Assembly: GCA_021373185.1 (NCBI GenBank)
Contig: JAJFTF010000006.1
Location: forward strand, 1-64,000
Source: Betaproteobacteria bacterium
GTDB lineage: Bacteria > Pseudomonadota > Gammaproteobacteria > Burkholderiales > Sulfuricellaceae
Reading direction: 5' to 3'
DNA length: 64,000 nucleotides
Position 1 is the first letter of the stretch. Every line of letters begins with the position of its first letter. The notes beneath the pieces are model-generated. The model was not told where the DNA came from and did no database searches. It saw nothing but the letters and a program-made list of their open reading frames with translations. The translations under genes were made by a program, and so were the position numbers. Below, one piece after another: positions 63,041 through 64,000 of this stretch.

Positions 63041-63085
63041 TGACACGAATGACACGAATGACACGAATGACACGAATGACACGAA
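63041..63085. repeat. Five perfect 9-base tandem repeats upstream of kdsB
   Basis: TGACACGAA is repeated five times without a gap (63041-63085), ending 13 bases before the kdsB start codon on the + coordinate scale. Beyond it an imperfect hairpin (ATGTTCAC ... GTGAACAT) follows at about 63095-63130. The unit length of 9 keeps any reading frame through it intact. Confidence 0.9.
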
Positions 63086-63156
63086 TAGGCAGAAATGTTC
63101 ACGAATAATTCAAGTGCATTTGTGAACATTCGTGTTATTCGTGGTTAATTTGCAAG

Positions 63157-63339
63157 CTAAATCTCTTCCTCGGGCGGCAATTTGCGCGCCTCATCTTCCA
63201 GCATCACCGGAATATCGTCGCGCACCGGAAAGGCCAGCCGGCAGGGCTTGCAAATCAGTTCCTGCTCGGCTTTCTTGTAGACCAACGGCCCTTTGCACAG
63301 GGGGCATACCAGAATTTCAAGTAGTTTTGCGTCCATCAA
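63157..63339 (-). CDS. Trm112-family zinc-ribbon protein (YcaR-like)
   Basis: A 60-residue protein. The N-terminal Cys pair [20 protein letters not shown] and the second pair-like [20 protein letters not shown] make a small zinc ribbon; the IPVML end is typical of Trm112/YcaR. In E. coli ycaR sits between lpxK and kdsB, exactly as here. The start overlaps the end of lpxK by 23 bases, and kdsB follows. The bacterial function is not firmly known. Confidence 0.9.
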   Translation of the reverse strand: MMDAKLLEILVCPLCKGPLVYKKAEQELICKPCRLAFPVRDDIPVMLEDEARKLPPEEEI

Positions 63340-64000
63340 TATTCCTCAATTTTTGCACTATCATTTGTCCGAAAGCCGGCGGCAATATAGCCTCTACCGC
63401 CAGCACCCAATAATTTTCGGCGGCGAAAGCGCCGCACTTCACCGCGTCTTTCTCGGTCATCAGCAACGCATCGGCATCGTCGTAACGCAGATCCTGCGAC
63501 CGATAAGCGCAGTGATCCGGGAAAGCATGCGCCTCAAATTCCAGGCCAAGCCCGCGCAAGTGGGCGAAAAACCGGTTTGGGTTGCCGATACCGGCCAAGG
63601 CATGGAGTTTCTTGCCGCGCAGAGCATCGACCTCAACATGCAGATCCGGGTTGCGCAGATTGTAAAACACCCGGCCTTGCAGCCGCATTTCAAACTCGTT
63701 GCGAAGCGGCGCACCCGGTTGCAGGCTACCGCCATTCACCACCACCGCATCGACCGAGCGCAGACGCGAAACGCCTTCACGCAATGGCCCGGCTGGCATC
63801 GGTAGGCCGTTGCCAAAGCGGCGCTCGGCGTCCACCACCACAATTTCAACGTCACGACCAAGGCGGTAATGCTGCAAGCCATCGTCGCTCAACAACACAT
63901 CGCACTCCGGGTGCGCCGACAGCAACGCTTTCCCCGCCGCGACCCGGTCACGACCGATCCAGACCGGACAACCGCCTTTTTTCGCCAGCAGCAGCGGCTC
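63317..64000 (-). CDS. lpxK: Tetraacyldisaccharide 4'-kinase LpxK, C-terminal part (cut by window edge)
   Basis: LpxK phosphorylates the lipid A precursor at the 4' position on the inner membrane. The frame runs open from the right edge; 227 codons are present and the N-terminal P-loop half is outside the window. Visible segments: [20 protein letters not shown] (the family's DDGLQH catalytic region), [20 protein letters not shown] and [12 protein letters not shown]. The stop overlaps the Trm112-like start by 23 bases, showing the lpxK-ycaR-kdsB order typical of LPS genes. Confidence 0.94.
   Translation of the reverse strand, partial: EPLLLAKKGGCPVWIGRDRVAAGKALLSAHPECDVLLSDDGLQHYRLGRDVEIVVVDAERRFGNGLPMPAGPLREGVSRLRSVDAVVVNGGSLQPGAPLRNEFEMRLQGRVFYNLRNPDLHVEVDALRGKKLHALAGIGNPNRFFAHLRGLGLEFEAHAFPDHCAYRSQDLRYDDADALLMTEKDAVKCGAFAAENYWVLAVEAILPPAFGQMIVQKLRNIDGRKTT

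Noticed and set aside
63029..63082. An upstream start for kdsB giving a repetitive SFV N-terminus
   Set aside because: The extra residues come from the tandem repeats, and [11 protein letters not shown] is the standard KdsB start.
63041..63085. Tandem repeats considered as a CRISPR array
   Set aside because: Units are only 9 bases and contiguous, with no spacers and no cas genes.

Overview
The window comes from a betaproteobacterial chromosome, most likely a sulfur- or iron-oxidising member of the Nitrosomonadales (Gallionellaceae/Sulfuricellaceae type). Evidence: Gram-negative envelope genes (bamD, kdsB, lpxK), betaproteobacterial-type housekeeping proteins, a QmoAB-HdrBC-type electron-transfer cluster, a group 1e-like [NiFe] hydrogenase of HynS-Isp1-Isp2-HynL layout, and a pyrophosphate-based energy toolkit (PPi-phosphofructokinase, H+-pumping pyrophosphatase). 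The lineage is inferred from gene content only; no rRNA or tRNA gene was seen.

Layout. 1-6.1 kb: the start of rimO (cut by the edge), a CigR/RcnB-like exported protein, a UPF0149/SEC-C protein, two small genes, a ZIP metal transporter, pgeF, rluD and the divergent bamD, then glnB. 6.1-11.5 kb: nadE, sucD, sucC and an EAL-HDOD signalling protein, with palindromic intergenic elements on both sides of sucD. 11.6-20 kb: a copper/silver island (CopL/DUF2946-like protein, CusF, CusCBA, a cytochrome c lipoprotein, YHS, DUF3330 and DUF302 proteins). 20-25 kb: the two N-degron transferases (aat, bpt), thyA, a chemoreceptor, folA and an exported metallo-hydrolase. 25-39.8 kb: a basic amino-acid decarboxylase, dcd, mrp, metG (with an internal AT-rich patch), a lipoprotein, an exported DsrE-like protein, acyP, a WbuC cupin, dnaE, trhP and an HD-GYP phosphodiesterase.

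39.9-41.5 kb is a small AT-richer pocket with a PD-(D/E)XK-like protein and a DEDDh exonuclease. 41.7-47.4 kb is the hydrogenase operon: maturation protease, HupH-like chaperone, Tat-exported small subunit, membrane cytochrome b Isp1, HdrD-like iron-sulfur protein Isp2, and the large subunit. 47.8-49.1 kb holds three small unknown or stress-type genes. 49.3-56.1 kb carries an ammonium transporter and the leftward operon qmoA-qmoB-hdrC-hdrB-orf103. 56.3-62.1 kb gathers PPi and adenylate metabolism: a phosphodiesterase, ppa, hppA, then pfp-orf114-adk. The window ends with kdsB, a Trm112-like protein and the 3' part of lpxK.

How it fits together: the hydrogenase can deliver electrons from periplasmic H2 through Isp1/Isp2, whose CCG-type domain resembles HdrB/HdrD. 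The qmo-hdr operon encodes soluble flavin/iron-sulfur proteins that in relatives exchange electrons with APS reductase. The PPi genes would recycle the pyrophosphate released by biosynthesis or consumed and produced by sulfur activation. The features most worth a second look are the qmo-hdr operon without qmoC or apr genes and with a conserved-looking unknown partner, the nuclease-like pocket, the mosaic metG, and the extended copper operon.
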